A stretch of DNA of 59,205 nucleotides from Hymenoscyphus infarciens. Taxonomy: Eukaryota; Ascomycota; Leotiomycetes; Helotiales; Helotiaceae. The position numbers and the translations under genes were made by a program. The stretch spans positions 1 to 59,205 of the forward strand of contig LLCB01000474.1 of assembly GCA_001414345.1 (NCBI GenBank), read 5' to 3'. Position 1 is the first letter of the stretch. Each line of letters begins with the position of its first letter. Positions 26,104 through 38,171 of the stretch are shown here, in pieces. Below the pieces are notes generated by a model, which saw only the letters and a program-made list of their open reading frames with translations, was not told the origin of the DNA and did no database searches.

Positions 26104-27669
26104 ATTGATAAGTTTTCAAGAGACTGGAGGTGTTGAAAAGGCGATTGGTGTCTCTGCTGAAATATCGAGCTTAACTGCCTAGATCTGTCTTGAAGTTAGT
26201 TGGTGTAAGTTGGTGTTGTAGTTGGGCTGCTTGCCTGAGAGGGTGATGAGAAAGTCTTTGTCAAGGCGTAATAGCAGTACTTGATCTTGTATGTTGGTAA
26301 ATGAATGTGTTCCAAGATTGTTTTGCTTGACCACTATTCAGAAAGGTTGTTGTTTAGGAGATGAAAGGTTGGGAGGTTAGGAGGGAGGGGGTGCTCTTTT
26401 AGGGAAATACTTTTTAGGCCAGGCCTGAGAAACCTTGTTGTGACTATGAAGATTGAGGGAAAAGTGTAAGTGAATCAAAATTTGGTAAGAAGATAGCGTT
26501 ATCAAGAAGATATTCACTTTGGTAATGAGCCTGGTGTGGCTGTCAGGCTGTATTTCAATGTGCCTGTAAATCTAAAGAGGTAAACAGTAAGGGCAACTCA
26601 ACTTTTGGCTACCGGCTATCCAAGAAAGGATTCACTTTGAGAATGAAGGTAGGACCTGTCAAGTATCTTGGCTGTGATCTAGCACGTGCTTGTGAATATG
26701 ATCTACCAATGGGATTCCCGATGGAAGCATAGAGTTATTCATCAGGTTGCGAAGGGGGTGGAGCGAATCAACTTGGTGGTGAATTCTGTAGCCACATTTG
26801 AACGAGTGAAGCAACTCAAGAAAGCTTAAATTAGTGTTTCTACTAGTTTGGTATAGTAAAAAGAACAGAAGCCTTGAATTTCTGGGGCTGAACTATGGAG
26901 AGGACAACACAGGAGGGGAAGAAAAGAGAGAGTGAAACTCCAAACTCTTCTCTCTGAGCTACGCACTTGCGTTTTAGATGCCAAAGTCGCAACAGAAACC
27001 CTTAGATATGTACCCGAAATGGATACTTGAACTTTGTTCAACTTACTTTAGTATTCTAATAAATGTTGCTTACAAAAGTCTCCAGTCTCACGCGGGATAA
27101 AAAAGGTGATAGGACCTATACAAACTTACCCCTAGACTTAAAAGGAGGCTCACATTTCAGCGTTCTAGAAATCATAATCACTGCTAATTAATCAAATCTG
27201 AATCTGTATATTTTTTATGTACTTTTGCGACCACGTTGTGCTACGCTATACACATCTTAAAAGCTGCAACCTTTTTTTTGGGGGGGGGGGGGGGGGGTTG
27301 GNGGGGGGGGGGGGGGGGGGGTTAGCACAGGTCCTCAACTCTTTCTATCCACCAAGGGGGTGCACTCGTTCGTAAGAATATGCTTGGTGCTTAGGAACAC
27401 TATATTATGAAAACAAAAGTTTTAACCGCTTCCTGAAAGAAGCTGCTTTCTATATCCATGATTTCTGCCCATTTATTTAACCTATTCTTGGTCGTTTTAT
27501 TTTCTGTGTTTTGATGTTGGAAAGCACGAAGCATATTCTCACGAACGAGTACACCCCCGGTGGCCCATAGACTATCAACCCAAACATCCCAGACCAGCGT
27601 AATTTAATAGCTGAAACTACTAGAATAATCACGCAGAAATACCTGAAGTAGCAAAATAATTGGCAATTT
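26104..27669. other. Intergenic region including a poly-G tract with an ambiguous base
   Basis: No gene is recognised; the short frames at 26826-27041 and 27477-27779 show no family features. Around 27280-27322 there is a long G homopolymer broken by TTGG and an N (27302), which points to a base-calling or assembly difficulty. Part of 26104-26400 is probably the promoter and 5' leader of the small cysteine-rich gene. Confidence 0.5.
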
Positions 27670-28379
27670 CTAAACAAAGCATACCCGCGCCAACCATCTC
27701 CCCCAAGCCCAAGCAATCGAGACAGTATAAGTAAACATCCCCCAAGCCTCCCTCTCCACACCCTCCTCGACTGAAACATCCTCCCAGGTTCTACTCATCC
27801 GACCACCCAAAAGTCGTTTCATTAACCATGAGAAGTGGATGTTTACTGACGGCAAGCTTATTGAAGGGGGGTCCGCGGACCAGATCACCATGAATCTCTC
27901 GTAGCGAATTGGGAGACCCCAGTCGTTGAAGTTCTTACTTTGGATAGCTGCTATAAAGACCGCATTATCAGGCTCGTTATGGCAGGTTGTGTTGGAGCGG
28001 GCACAGAGGTTGAGTTTTGGGAAGGGGGTGGTTTGATGCCATGCTGAGCGTTCTGTGTATTTCCCGGAGTGTAACTCTTCCGCTGTTGGACCTTGAAGAC
28101 AGGATTTTTGGAGGGGATTGGTTACATTTGTGGTTGTGAGACCTCCTCCTCTGGGTTTTGCGATTGTGCGACTGGTAGAATTGAGTTCGTACTGGATGTA
28201 GGAGGTCGATGGAGATGGCGAGAACATGGCCCAGTTCTTTTGGCCAGCTCGGTGATTGTTAAATAGGAGATTAGAGGGCCTAGACCAAGACATTTTGATG
28301 AGGAGGATAAGTGGTCGTTGAGTTGTAGATAGAGGGGGCGGAGATCTAAAGCCCAGAGGCCAATGTAGGCATATTGAGA
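27670..28379 (-). pseudogene. Disrupted unidentified fungal protein gene
   Basis: The longest intact frame (28293 to 27670, 207 codons) has coding character: N-glycosylation-type sites (NST, NVT, NTT), a Cys pair (LCARSNTTC) and a segment RYERFMVIWSADPP. The upstream part (YAYIGLWALDLRPLYL, about 28373-28326) is in another frame, so a frameshift lies near 28295. A second break lies at the six-base G run 27866-27871 (C run on the coding strand): after it the next frame reads FNKLAVSKHPLLMVNETTF, which looks more protein-like than the open frame. The original frame then resumes near WEDVSVEEG at about 27795. I cannot name the family. It starts head to head with the plus-strand relic at 28422. 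Confidence 0.5.
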
Positions 28380-28421
28380 TCTAAAAGAAGTCAATGTTTG
28401 ATATGAGGAAAGAAACATTGA

Positions 28422-30318
28422 GCAACAACAAGGAAGCAAAATAGAAGGACGAGCGGCAGAACAGCTTTTCTTGAGAAGGGCGCAATCATCTTGACCGTCG
28501 CACCTGTACGGATACGCGCCTCGAAAATTGTGAGAACTACGAGGGACCTGGCTCGCGATACTTATAACAATTACGGGATTGTTGTCTTTGACTCGGGGCC
28601 CTGGAAGAGCGACGTTCAAAGGCCAGGTATATCGATTGTGGTGCCACCAAGTTTTGAGGGACTACAATCTATTAATGCAAATCATCCCCTCTTGAGAGTA
28701 GTACAAATCCAGTTTGTCTATGGTTCACTCACTGAATTGGTTAGTTTATTAAGCGGTGGACCTCGATAGCTAATAATACTTGTAAAGAGGGATCATTTCT
28801 AGGTAGATCCTGTTAATATTCGGTAAATTTGCAACATTAACAATAGTTGAAGGGTTGTATTTCGATTTCGAATTCACAGGCACAACAGTGTTTCCTTCTC
28901 TCCAGAAAACCAACAAAGACCAAGAGTCCCCGAGGCCAAAGGAGTCCTCGCCAGGATTAAGTTTTCTACCAGCGATCACTTCATCTAAAGCTGGACCAAT
29001 TTCGTTGCTTGTGAGAGTTGACAATGAAGAGTATGCAATCTTTCCAAACGCAACATCAATCGCGAAGGTACGCTACGATGAACTTGACCCACTTGAACGC
29101 CATTACATAGCACCAATTGCGAAAGGCAATCGAACAGCAGTTTTGCAGGTTAACGGCATATATATCGATGGAAATGGCCGGTTACTCCAGCCATTGGAGA
29201 CTAGAACGAACCCATTGGCGGATGACAAGACAACAAGCAGGGACCCAAGTGAAAAGAGGTTGGAGATAGTAACCGATTTACCAAGAGCCATGACAGGATC
29301 GGTGGGGCATAAAGATGTGACCCCTGGTCATGAAGTTCTTTGCGGAGTAATGGGTTGGGATTACCTTCTGGGTGAGATATTTGATGCAGACCATGTTTCT
29401 ATAGACTTAGATGGGATGTGCTTGCCACAGGATTGCAGCAGTGGAAGAGGGAGCCCGCTTGGACTTTCTGATGTCTTCTTTCGGAGGTAGGATTCGTGCT
29501 TTCCGATCGCTAACAGCATCAAGTGGCCCACTGGGATCTGAACAGTATGAACAGCCTTGGCTCTTTGAGGAATATGTTCATAATGTTATGGTATGTTTGA
29601 AACTTCAAGCTGATAATGCCCTCGCTTATTCGCCTTGTCATAGGTAATGAACCTGGGGAACTCAGATTGGGAGTCGTTCCAAACGTATAGCCAAGAATAC
29701 AACAAGTCAATCCGGGATCTCAGTGTGGCATTTGAAGATACATAAGTGTCCCCGATTCAAAGAATTCGAAGATTGGCCTATCCCGTATACTCAGCAACAG
29801 CTGTGTACTTTCTGAATGCCGATTCTTCCCCAAAAACGACTGGCGGGGTCCCCATATTCGTCATGAGACCATTACGAGGGCAGCTCGAAGGCACAACGCA
29901 TGCCGTAGTTGAACCGCTTCGAAAGAATGGAGACAAGTCGGTGTCTTGGCTTGATACTTCCGGTTGGCTAGACACTAATGTGGACTTTGAGGGCAGTGCC
30001 GAGAACCAGGATTTCTTCCTTAATGGTTGTGTTTCCACCCCAGAACCCCGCATTGTTTCTTACAGGCAGATTCTAATTCTGATCCTAGAGAAGAATGCGG
30101 CGAAAGGGTGGCGATTAACGCAGCGGGGCAACCAAAGAGTCGCGATCCTCCTCCATTTGCATGTCTGTAGATTGTTGGCTCGCGATGCAGAGAAATGCGC
30201 CTTCCTACCGCCTGAGATCTACCAAGGTAAGGCAGCAGATGCAAAGACTGTGCGATTCGAAGAGTATATTGAGGGCGAACGACAGCGTAAGCTCAAAGGG
30301 CTGCTTTGGGAGGAGTGA
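28422..30318 (+). pseudogene. Disrupted gene, possible secreted SGNH/esterase-like protein
   Basis: Coding pieces can be joined across introns. They are 28422-28769 (no ATG found in frame), an unclear junction ending near 28846, a piece from 28847 with DFEFTGTTVFPSLQ, an intron at 29487-29523 (37 nt), an intron at 29591-29643 (53 nt), and a final part with PIFVMRPLRGQLE, WLDTSGWL and GNQRVAI ending at 30318. Residues such as GVMGWDYLLGE, NLGNSD and the late WLDTSGW/NQR segment resemble fungal proteins I associate with SGNH-type esterases; that identification is weak. An in-frame TAA at about 29742 (FEDT-stop-VSP) interrupts an otherwise continuous coding stretch, and the 5' end lacks a start. 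I infer a pseudogene, unless the stop lies in an undetected intron or is a sequencing error. Confidence 0.5.
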
Positions 30319-31182
30319 GGCTCTGTTTATGGTAGGGCTAGGTCGACGTTGCAGGGTGAGATTGAGGCAGAGGGATTGGAGGAAAGGAGCAAAATGTGTT
30401 ATATTAGAAGGAATATGGTTTCAATGGCGGTTCTGGACGTAGATTTGTGAGCCATGTTGACTGTCGTATGCCAGAAGCTTTTGATTGTGTTTACGTTGTA
30501 AGAAAGTTGTTGATGGCCCTCAAGCTGTTCACCCTGTTTGGACAGCTGGCGCTAATGTTCGGTGCAGTGAGCGGCGCTAGACCCTGGAGTACCACGGTGG
30601 TACCTGTTCTTAGAAAGTCTAAAGACAAGACCTGAGGGTTCAGAGAGACTCTAAGATCCAGAAATCTTCTAAAAAACAGTAAAGAATTTGCAGATAAAGA
30701 AAATAAATAAAAAATAGAGAAGAGCTTCTCGTACTGAAGGTTGTTGTACGCAGGTTTTTTGCAGGTCAACCCGAAGCACAGCCGATAACCCCCCATTCAG
30801 CTACGGCTACATCATCACTGTAAGCTTCTACCTAAGAAAAGAAAACTACAAATCAACCTCTCCCACCTTCCAACTACGACACCACCAAAATCCCTTAATC
30901 CCCTCGATTTTCCCTTCAAACCGACCATGGACTAAACAGCCGAATATCAGAAGAGACCCGGCTATCTCTTTCATTGCTTCACTCCTTGCGCTACGGCACA
31001 TGTATTGATATCGGTAGTCCTTCTTTCCCTCTCTCGCCCAATCCACCGGCTCTGCCTTCCACCAAAAGCCTGCACGCAACCTTTCACGAACAAGCCTCGT
31101 CGAACCTCAAATCCGAGTCATCATCGCGAATTTCAACCATAGCCCTCGAAAACGGAAAGCAATTCGTGAGAATTGTGTTGCA
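30319..31182. other. Intergenic region upstream of the MFS transporter
   Basis: No gene is recognised. A short perfect inverted repeat, GTACCAC-G-GTGGTAC, lies near 30590. The last few hundred bases must contain the promoter and leader of the transporter gene; I see no clear TATA element. Confidence 0.5.
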
Positions 31183-33010
31183 ATGGCTTCCAAAGGCAGT
31201 GGTCATTTGCAGAAGCCTAGCCTCATCGACCGCCGCAAATCCTCAACTCTCCACTACCAAACCTTCCCTACTCCTCCTCCAAAATCTCGGGGAAGACCAC
31301 CAGTATCATCACCCACAAATTCATCAGGCAATCCAGATGGCTCTGCCAATCCGCCACACCACGGTGGCGAGGAGGACGAGAATCACAGCTCCCCTCTTCC
31401 TACACGCCAACTCGCAATCCTCGCCGTGATAGCCTTAGCAGAACAGACAGCATTCAATTCGATATCGCCTTACCTCCCAGAAATGACCTCGACCTTTCCC
31501 GAAGTGGATGTGGAAAGCTTGGGGCTTTATGTGGGCATAATCGGGTCATCATTCGCGTTGGCGCAATTTGCGACAAATTTCTTCTGGGGATGGCTAAGTG
31601 ACAAGATAGGAAGAAAACCGGTGGTGATGATAGGAACGGTCATGACGGCGGCATGTTTCGTTGCCTTTGGCTTCTGTAGAACACTTTGGCAAGCTGTTTT
31701 GGTCCAGGCTTTCATGGGTCTGGTCAACGGAAATCAAGGAGTGGTGAGTACGTGCTTGGGTGAGATTACGGATCGAAGTAACCAGAGCAAAGCCTTTGTG
31801 TACCTTCCCGTGATATATGGAATTGGAGGCATAACTGGTCCGGCTTTAGGGGGCTTACTGGTTTCACACAAGAGCTCCTATCCGTACCTGTTACCAAATC
31901 TCTGCTCCGCAGTGATCTTGGTTATTGATCTTGTTCTAACGGGCCTCTTCTTGGAAGAGAGCTTGGAAGAAGCAAAAGAATTACCCTCACTTCAAAAGAG
32001 AGTCACTCACCTTTTCAGCTGGATGTGGCAATTTGCGGGGGGTGCTCGGCGTCCAACTTATCTTCGTAGACACTTGCATCGAGATACGCGACATCGACAC
32101 TCACGGCACCGAGTTGATGGAGCAATGGATGAAGTCACGGATGATTCTTCATCAGACATCGATAGCGAAAATCACTCTTTGATTTCAGCCCCTGATCTAC
32201 TTCCTCACAACAATGGCCATCTTGGTAAAGAAATACTCAACCGGAATACGATGCTCCTCTTAGGCACGTATCTTATTTTCCAACTTTCGAATATTTCGTT
32301 CAATTGCTTATACCCCATTTTCGGAGAAGCACCAACCCCCACAGGTCGTGAACTCCAGACCTCGGAGATAGGCCTATCACTTTCTTTCGCGGGAATAATT
32401 ACTATTGTCTTTCAAGTTGGCATCTTTGGCAGGCTGAAGGAGAAGATGGGCAATAAAGCAACATACAGGGCGGGTCTGTTCTTATTCTTCGTTTCTATGA
32501 TGATAATGCCTTGGGTAGGGTATAGGGATTCCCCAGCGCCTTTTGGCTGGGGTTCTGGCGAAACGTGGTTGTGGCTTGAACTTGGATTCGTGTTACTTTT
32601 GAAGACGGTCGCCGCGGTTGGTGGGTTGACAAGTGCACTTTTACTGGTATTTGACATTCCCTCTGATGACACCATTGTATTTGACTCGAGACTAATTTAA
32701 TTTCTAGATCACCAACTCAGCACCCAATCACTCGGTTCTCGGTACACTCAACGGCCTTGCCCAGACCCTTTCCGCTGCCGGCCGCGCTCTAGGTCCCTTC
32801 GTCTCGGGTGGCCTCTTCTCGCTCTCGACTCGAGTTCAACCCAAAGGCGAGGCCCTGGCATGGGGTCTCTTTGGCGGTATCGCGTTTATCGGTTGGCTTC
32901 TTAGTTTCGGTATCCGCGGTGAAGAATTAGAAGGCGCCGATTGGGAGGGGAGTGAGACACAAGATGAAGATGATGAAGAAGAGAGCGACGCGGGGATTGA
33001 TCGCAGATGA
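31183..33010 (+). CDS. Major facilitator superfamily transporter (588 aa)
   Basis: There are two exons, 31183-32646 and 32708-33010. The 61-nt intron (GTATTT...TTCTAG, branch CTAAT) restores the frame exactly and joins LTSALLL to ITNSAPNHSV. The protein has a ~73-residue hydrophilic, proline-rich N-terminus, then about six membrane segments, a charged central loop (residues ~275-350, His/Arg-rich then Asp/Ser-rich), about six more segments and an acidic C-terminal tail. The MFS motif A is present at residues 136-146 (GWLSDKIGRKP). The APNHSVLGTLNGLAQ segment in the second half is typical of the group that includes yeast YCR023C and plant ZIF1-like transporters, so vacuolar or plasma-membrane export of a small solute is plausible. 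The substrate cannot be read from sequence. The gene appears intact. Confidence 0.85.
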
Positions 33011-33462
33011 GATTTGCCATTTTTGGTTTTGGGACGGAGCATAGGCGTTAAAGAAAGCATAATAGGGGAGTCCATGGGATAAATGAATAAAGGGAATAAA
33101 CTGGTGGTGTTGGTGATTAGAGCGAAATGACTTGGGGATGGGGATTAGATATGTATTACATACTAGTGGATAAGACAGCCTGTACTATGAAGATGAGAAC
33201 GAATAAATGATGAATATTTCAGAAGCGTTTCATGGTTGTTTATTTCTGTTTTGTTTCGGGGTCTTCCGCTCCCAATCACGGAAAATCAGTTATATTGTAT
33301 AAAAGAACGGTAAGTTCAGATGGATTGAATCTACACCTTAATGGGATGGGTTTGTCTACGTTAGAAGAGAAAGATTTCGAAAAATAAATTTCGCCGAGTA
33401 GCTCTATCGAAGATTCCCACCACCGTGCGCACAGGCTAGAAACAGTAGAAAACACACTAAAA
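33011..33462. other. 3' flank of the MFS gene up to the AT-rich island
   Basis: Ordinary-composition DNA with no gene seen. The composition change to the AT-rich island occurs near 33463. Confidence 0.5.
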
Positions 33463-33976
33463 GTCTCTAACTTCTTCTAATAATTATAAAACAAAGCTTT
33501 TACAAAGTTCTTTAAAACTAAGTATAGATGTTTAGATACTTAAAGCTTCTTAGCCTTTTTCTATTATAGTGTAACTTATAGTATATCTTAGCTCTCTTAA
33601 GAGGATTTAATAGTTAAGATACGAAGACTTAACACCTATACGCAGTATATTCTACGAACCTCTAGTAGTCCTATCTTATCCCTAGGACTGTCTATAGAGC
33701 TAAGTTTAAGTTAAAAGGTAACGTAGTAATACCTCTTTTTTTATAACTATTAGAGTTTTAGACCTCTTAACCTTCTATAAAGAAGAAGAAGCTACGTTAT
33801 ATATAGTAATATACTAGATATTAGTAAAAAAGACCTATATAGCTTATTTACTTAATAGTAGTATCTATAGACTACTAAAACGAACTAATCGAGAAAGCTC
33901 TTAAAGTCGATTCTATATATCTACTAATACTAGAGGACTTCTACTCTAGATATACTACGGAATTATTATAATAGTA

Positions 33977-34276
33977 TGTCGTTATCTTAGATAGCTAGGA
34001 GTACCTGCTATATATAAGGTTTTAGTAGTTATTATCTTATATTATCTGTTTTAGGAAGGTTATATAGGTTTAAGCTTTTATATTAGCTAAGGTTATTCAG
34101 TTTCAGACTCTTTTATACTATCTAAACCTCTTATATATAGTAGCCTACTCCTAGAGTAGAGAGGGATAGTTTTTCCTTTTCTTCTATATTAAAGCCTAGT
34201 ATTTATATATATTATTTAGTCTTAAACACACTCTTATATACCTCTTCTTCTATAGTATATATTTCATACTATTATA
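33977..34276 (+). repeat. 5' LTR (300 bp)
   Basis: Direct copy of 36543-36842. It starts TGTCGTTATCTTAGATAGC and ends TACTATTATA. Confidence 0.75.
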
Positions 34277-36542
34277 TAAAAAGAAAAAACTCTTCTTTAC
34301 TAGTAATAGTATTTATAATATCTCTTTAAGCTTTTTATTACTTTTATTTCACTTTAGGCCTAAATCAGTCTATTATAATAATATCCTTAAATAGCTAGGA
34401 TTCTAGAGATCTCCTAGACAGCTAGTAATACTAGGGTTTAGTATCTATATAGACAGCTAGTAAAAAGCGTATTTTATACGTTAAAAAAGCAGGAATACAC
34501 TATATACTCTAGAGGCTTCTAATAACCCTCTCTATATAAGGACTACTATATATAGGTTTAGTAAATAAGTCGACTATTACTAAAAAGTCATTATAAAGGC
34601 TTCTGAATCTAATCTTACCCTCTCTCCCTCTCTACTAAATCGACATTATTATGTTAAATTTCTAAGAGACTTTAAGTCTCTCTAAACCAGCTCCGCTATA
34701 AGATGTTAAGTAATAAACACCTTCTAAGGCTACCTCTCTTACTAAAAGACACCTTTCTAAAAGCTATCTAAATAGCATTTATATACTAAGATCTAGAAGA
34801 TCTTAATAAAAGAATAAAGATAAGTAAGACTTCTTAAATATAGACTAGATATAGTTAGTTATATAAGCTTTAGAAGTAGAAAATTAAGAAACAAAGGATT
34901 AACTAGCTAAGCTAGAAAAGAGAGTAAGTAAGCTTATATTTTAAAGTTAACTCGCTTTACCTCTAAACCCTTCTTAATTAAACCCTCTTCTACTTCTAAG
35001 CTCTAATTTATATCTCTTTTAGTAAAGGGACGTAGCTACCTCTAATATCTTCTAATATTCTATCCTTATCTAATATAGTACTAAAGCTCTTTTAAATACC
35101 CTCTAATCTTAATAAAAAAGTAAAATAACTAAAAAGATTAAACCTTTAAATAATAGTATTTTACTTATATACTAATAATAGAAGATATTAATATATAATA
35201 GACTCTTTATAAATACTAATTATTATAACTCTCTTCTAATCTAAAAAGCCCTTATTTAGAGTACGATAACTGAACTAGCTAGGAACTACTTAGAGCCTAG
35301 ATATAAGTTAGAGTTAAACCTTGCTTTTAAAGATTAAGAAGATATAGTTACCTTTTTAGATACCTACTTTTTAACTAGTTACGAAATAGAGAATGCTTAG
35401 AACGCTTTTAGATCCTTATAAATAAGATAAGAAGACGTTAGAGAAACTTTTATTAATTTTAAAAGTCGCTTTTTAAGTACGGCTATACTTAGAGGTATAC
35501 TAGAATCAGAATAGTTCTTTTAAATATAAGATAAAATTACACTATAGCTTTAAAACTTAGCTACTTTAAAAAAGAGATAATAGAACTATAACTTTATTAA
35601 AATAATAGCTAATCTTTTAGCTTTAGATAAGAAGACACGCTAAAACGCTAAGTTATATACTTTAGTCTAAAATACTCTCTCTTTAAACTCTTTATAATCT
35701 AATAGCGAATCTTCTACTACTTCTAAAGTAGAATTAGAATCGGAAGATAAATAAGTCCTTAAGTACTCTAATAGAAATAAGGTAATATAATAACTTCGGT
35801 ATTAACTTTAATTAACTAGCTAGAACTACTCCTTTTATTATCCTAAACTTTAGATAGTGTTTTTAATATTTGGTAATAAACTCTTTTAACTAGCTAAAAC
35901 TACTCTTTTTATTATCTTAAACTTTAAATAGTAAAAACTCGATAATCGAAAACAACTTCGTTTTTAACTACCTAAAACCCTACTAACTCTAGTATAGAGT
36001 CTTATAGTCTTTATATACTTTACTTTCTTTTACTTCTAGCTAGACTAGAAGTTCTTTTTATTCGAATTTAACTTAGATATGAATTAATACGCTCTTAAAG
36101 TAAGCTCTTAGCTAAGTTATTACTACCTCTTAACTAAACGACTTCTAACTCTACTCTAAATTCGCCTTTAAGTTTACTTTAAACTTTTTCTAACCTACTA
36201 GCTAGGTTAGACTATACTTTTTTAGTAAACGCGAATACTTACTTTAATATTAAAGGATTAGAAACGAAATCTCTCTTTTTATAAGTATCTATAAATTAGT
36301 TTAGTTACGATTTAGACCTAAAGTTAATATCTTGTCTTACTTATAATAAAATATAATTAATCTTTAAACTAGGTTAGCTACGATTTAGACTTTAATCTAC
36401 CTTCTTACTTATAATAAAATTAATAAATATAACAAATACTTTAACCTTAATAATAATACTATAGTATCTCGATTTAACTCTAAATAATAAGAGAGATAGA
36501 CTTAAGAATAAGTCTTTTTTAAGAGAGAGAGATATAATAGTA

Positions 36543-36842
36543 TACTATTATCCTAGATAGCTAGAAGTACCTACTATATATAGGGTTTTAGTAGTTATTA
36601 TCTTATATTATCTATTTTAGAAAGGTTATATAGGTTTAAGCTTTTATATTAGCTGAGGTTATTCGGTTTCGAACCCTTTTATACTATCTGAACCTCTTAT
36701 ATATAGTAGCCTACTCCTAGAGTAGAGAGAGATAGTTTTTCCTTTTCTTCTATATTAGAGCCTAGTATTTATATACGTTATTTAGTCTCGAACGTACTCT
36801 CATATACCTCTTCTCCTATAGTATATATTTCGTGCTATTATA
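36543..36842 (+). repeat. 3' LTR (300 bp)
   Basis: Direct copy of 33977-34276. It retains more CpG (for example TTCGGTTTCGAACCC where the 5' copy reads TTCAGTTTCAGACTC), so the two copies have mutated at different sites. Confidence 0.75.
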
Positions 36843-37067
36843 ATTATATATAACTCTAAGAAAGTAAGAGCTATATACTAACCTAAGATTAGAGGTAATA
36901 TCTATAGTAGTTATTCTATATAGTCGGTATATATTATATTTAAGTTAAGAGAATTACTAGAAGAGGTAAAGGACCTCTAGTAATAGTAATAGAGTAATTA
37001 GAAGAGGCCTAGGTAGTACGAATAAAAGTATAGACGTAGAAGGGTTTTTATAACTAGATAATAGATC

Positions 37068-37329
37068 CTCTACTATTTATATTAGTAGATATTTAAAGTA
37101 TATTTAGTAGTACTTCGATAAAGTAGCGAGATACTCCTTAGAAGGTATAGAACTATAGAGTAGAGAACCGATTCTCTAGTAGTTATAGAGAACTGATTCT
37201 CTACTATTTATATTAGTAGATATTTAAAGCGCGTTTAGTAGCTCTTAGATAAAGTAGCGAAATACCTCTTAAGAGGTATAGAACTATAGAGTAGAGGGAA
37301 TAGAAGATAGAACTAGGAAACTTAGATTA
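37068..37329. repeat. Two-copy tandem repeat, 131-bp period
   Basis: CTCTACTATTTATATTAGTA begins at 37068 and again at 37199. Both copies continue through the same AGATAAAGTAGCGA-like segment and end near GGTATAGAACTATAGAGTAG. Confidence 0.75.
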
Positions 37330-37391
37330 GAGATATATTAGAGAATAGTTCTATATAAGATAGTATACTAGAAGACGATTATTATTAGTTC

Positions 37392-38171
37392 TAGTGTTTT
37401 AGGTTTCTCTGCCTAATCTATTATCCTATTCTGCCTTAACGATCCTTCTCCTTCCTACCTCTATTTTGAGGCTATCCTGCCTAATCCTATTCTAATATAT
37501 TACTTCTTCTAGCTACTCCGATCCTATTCTGAAATTTGTTCTGTCTATTCTTTTCTATTCGAGGTATCGGGGTAGCCTTTCCTAGCCTATAGAGAAGGCT
37601 AGGCAGGGTATATACTAGCCTTAAATATATTATTTATAGTGTTATTAGTGGATTTAGCGGGAGTGGTACTACCTGAGAAAAGTATGTAATATTAGAAGTA
37701 GTCTCTAATTAGTATCTAAAAACAGGGGTTTTACTATAGTAAATTAAGTACCTAGTAGAGTACTTAATTTAGTACTATTTAAAAGGACTTAGAAGGTAAG
37801 TGAGTTATTACTAATCTACTAGAATAAAATTTAGGTATAATATCTCGTCTTTTAGTAGCTTTGATAATATTATTGTTTTTAATACTTCTTGAATTAGTTT
37901 ATAATAATAGTACTTTTTATTGCTTTTTGCTTGTTTTAATGCTTTTTACTTATATACTTCCTATCCTGTTCTATCCTCTCTAGCACCTCTCCTTACCTAG
38001 CTCTATCTTTTAGTCTTTCTTACCTCTTCTATCTAAATTTAGTATCTCTCTTATCTAATTCAGCCTAGCCTATAAGTGAAATTAGTCTATTCTCTCCTTT
38101 CCTGATAGAGAGGGGTAGTCTATCCTCTCCGGAGTGCTAGGCTGACTAAGGCGGGGAAAGCCAAAACACTG
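37392..38171. mobile_element. Non-autonomous hAT-type element (780 bp) with 8-bp target duplication
   Basis: The ends form an imperfect inverted repeat of about 27 bp. The right end read inward is CAGTGTTTTGGCTTTCCCCG and the left is TAGTGTTTTAGGTTTCTCTG; the first base differs by C to T. The flanks are a perfect direct repeat ATTAGTTC at 37384-37391 and 38172-38179. An 8-bp duplication with a CAGTG-type terminus is the known mark of the hAT superfamily. CCTGCCTAATCC-like motifs recur near both ends, as hAT subterminal repeats do. No transposase frame is present. Confidence 0.85.

Larger units (their letters stand above)
33977..36842 (+). mobile_element. LTR retrotransposon with 300-bp LTRs and Gag relic
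   Basis: Direct repeats 33977-34276 and 36543-36842 have equal length (300 bp). The 5' copy starts TG, and the 3' copy reads TA by G-to-A change. The differences I noted between copies are mostly C/T or G/A transitions. The ~2.27-kb interior contains, at about 35311-35690 on the plus strand, a degraded Gag-type frame with stops (recognisable runs: NAFRSL, ETFINFKSRFLSTAIL). No protease, RT or integrase is recognisable and the interior is too short for a full element, so it is probably non-autonomous or deleted. I could not find a convincing target-site duplication. Confidence 0.7.

Noticed and set aside
26826..27041. 71-codon minus-strand frame as a gene
   Set aside because: It has no recognisable feature, and its position between a gene and a poly-G tract gives no support.
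33972..36847. Target-site duplication for the 300-bp LTR element
   Set aside because: The bases outside the LTRs (TAGTA and ATTAT) do not match, and shifting the border did not give a convincing pair.
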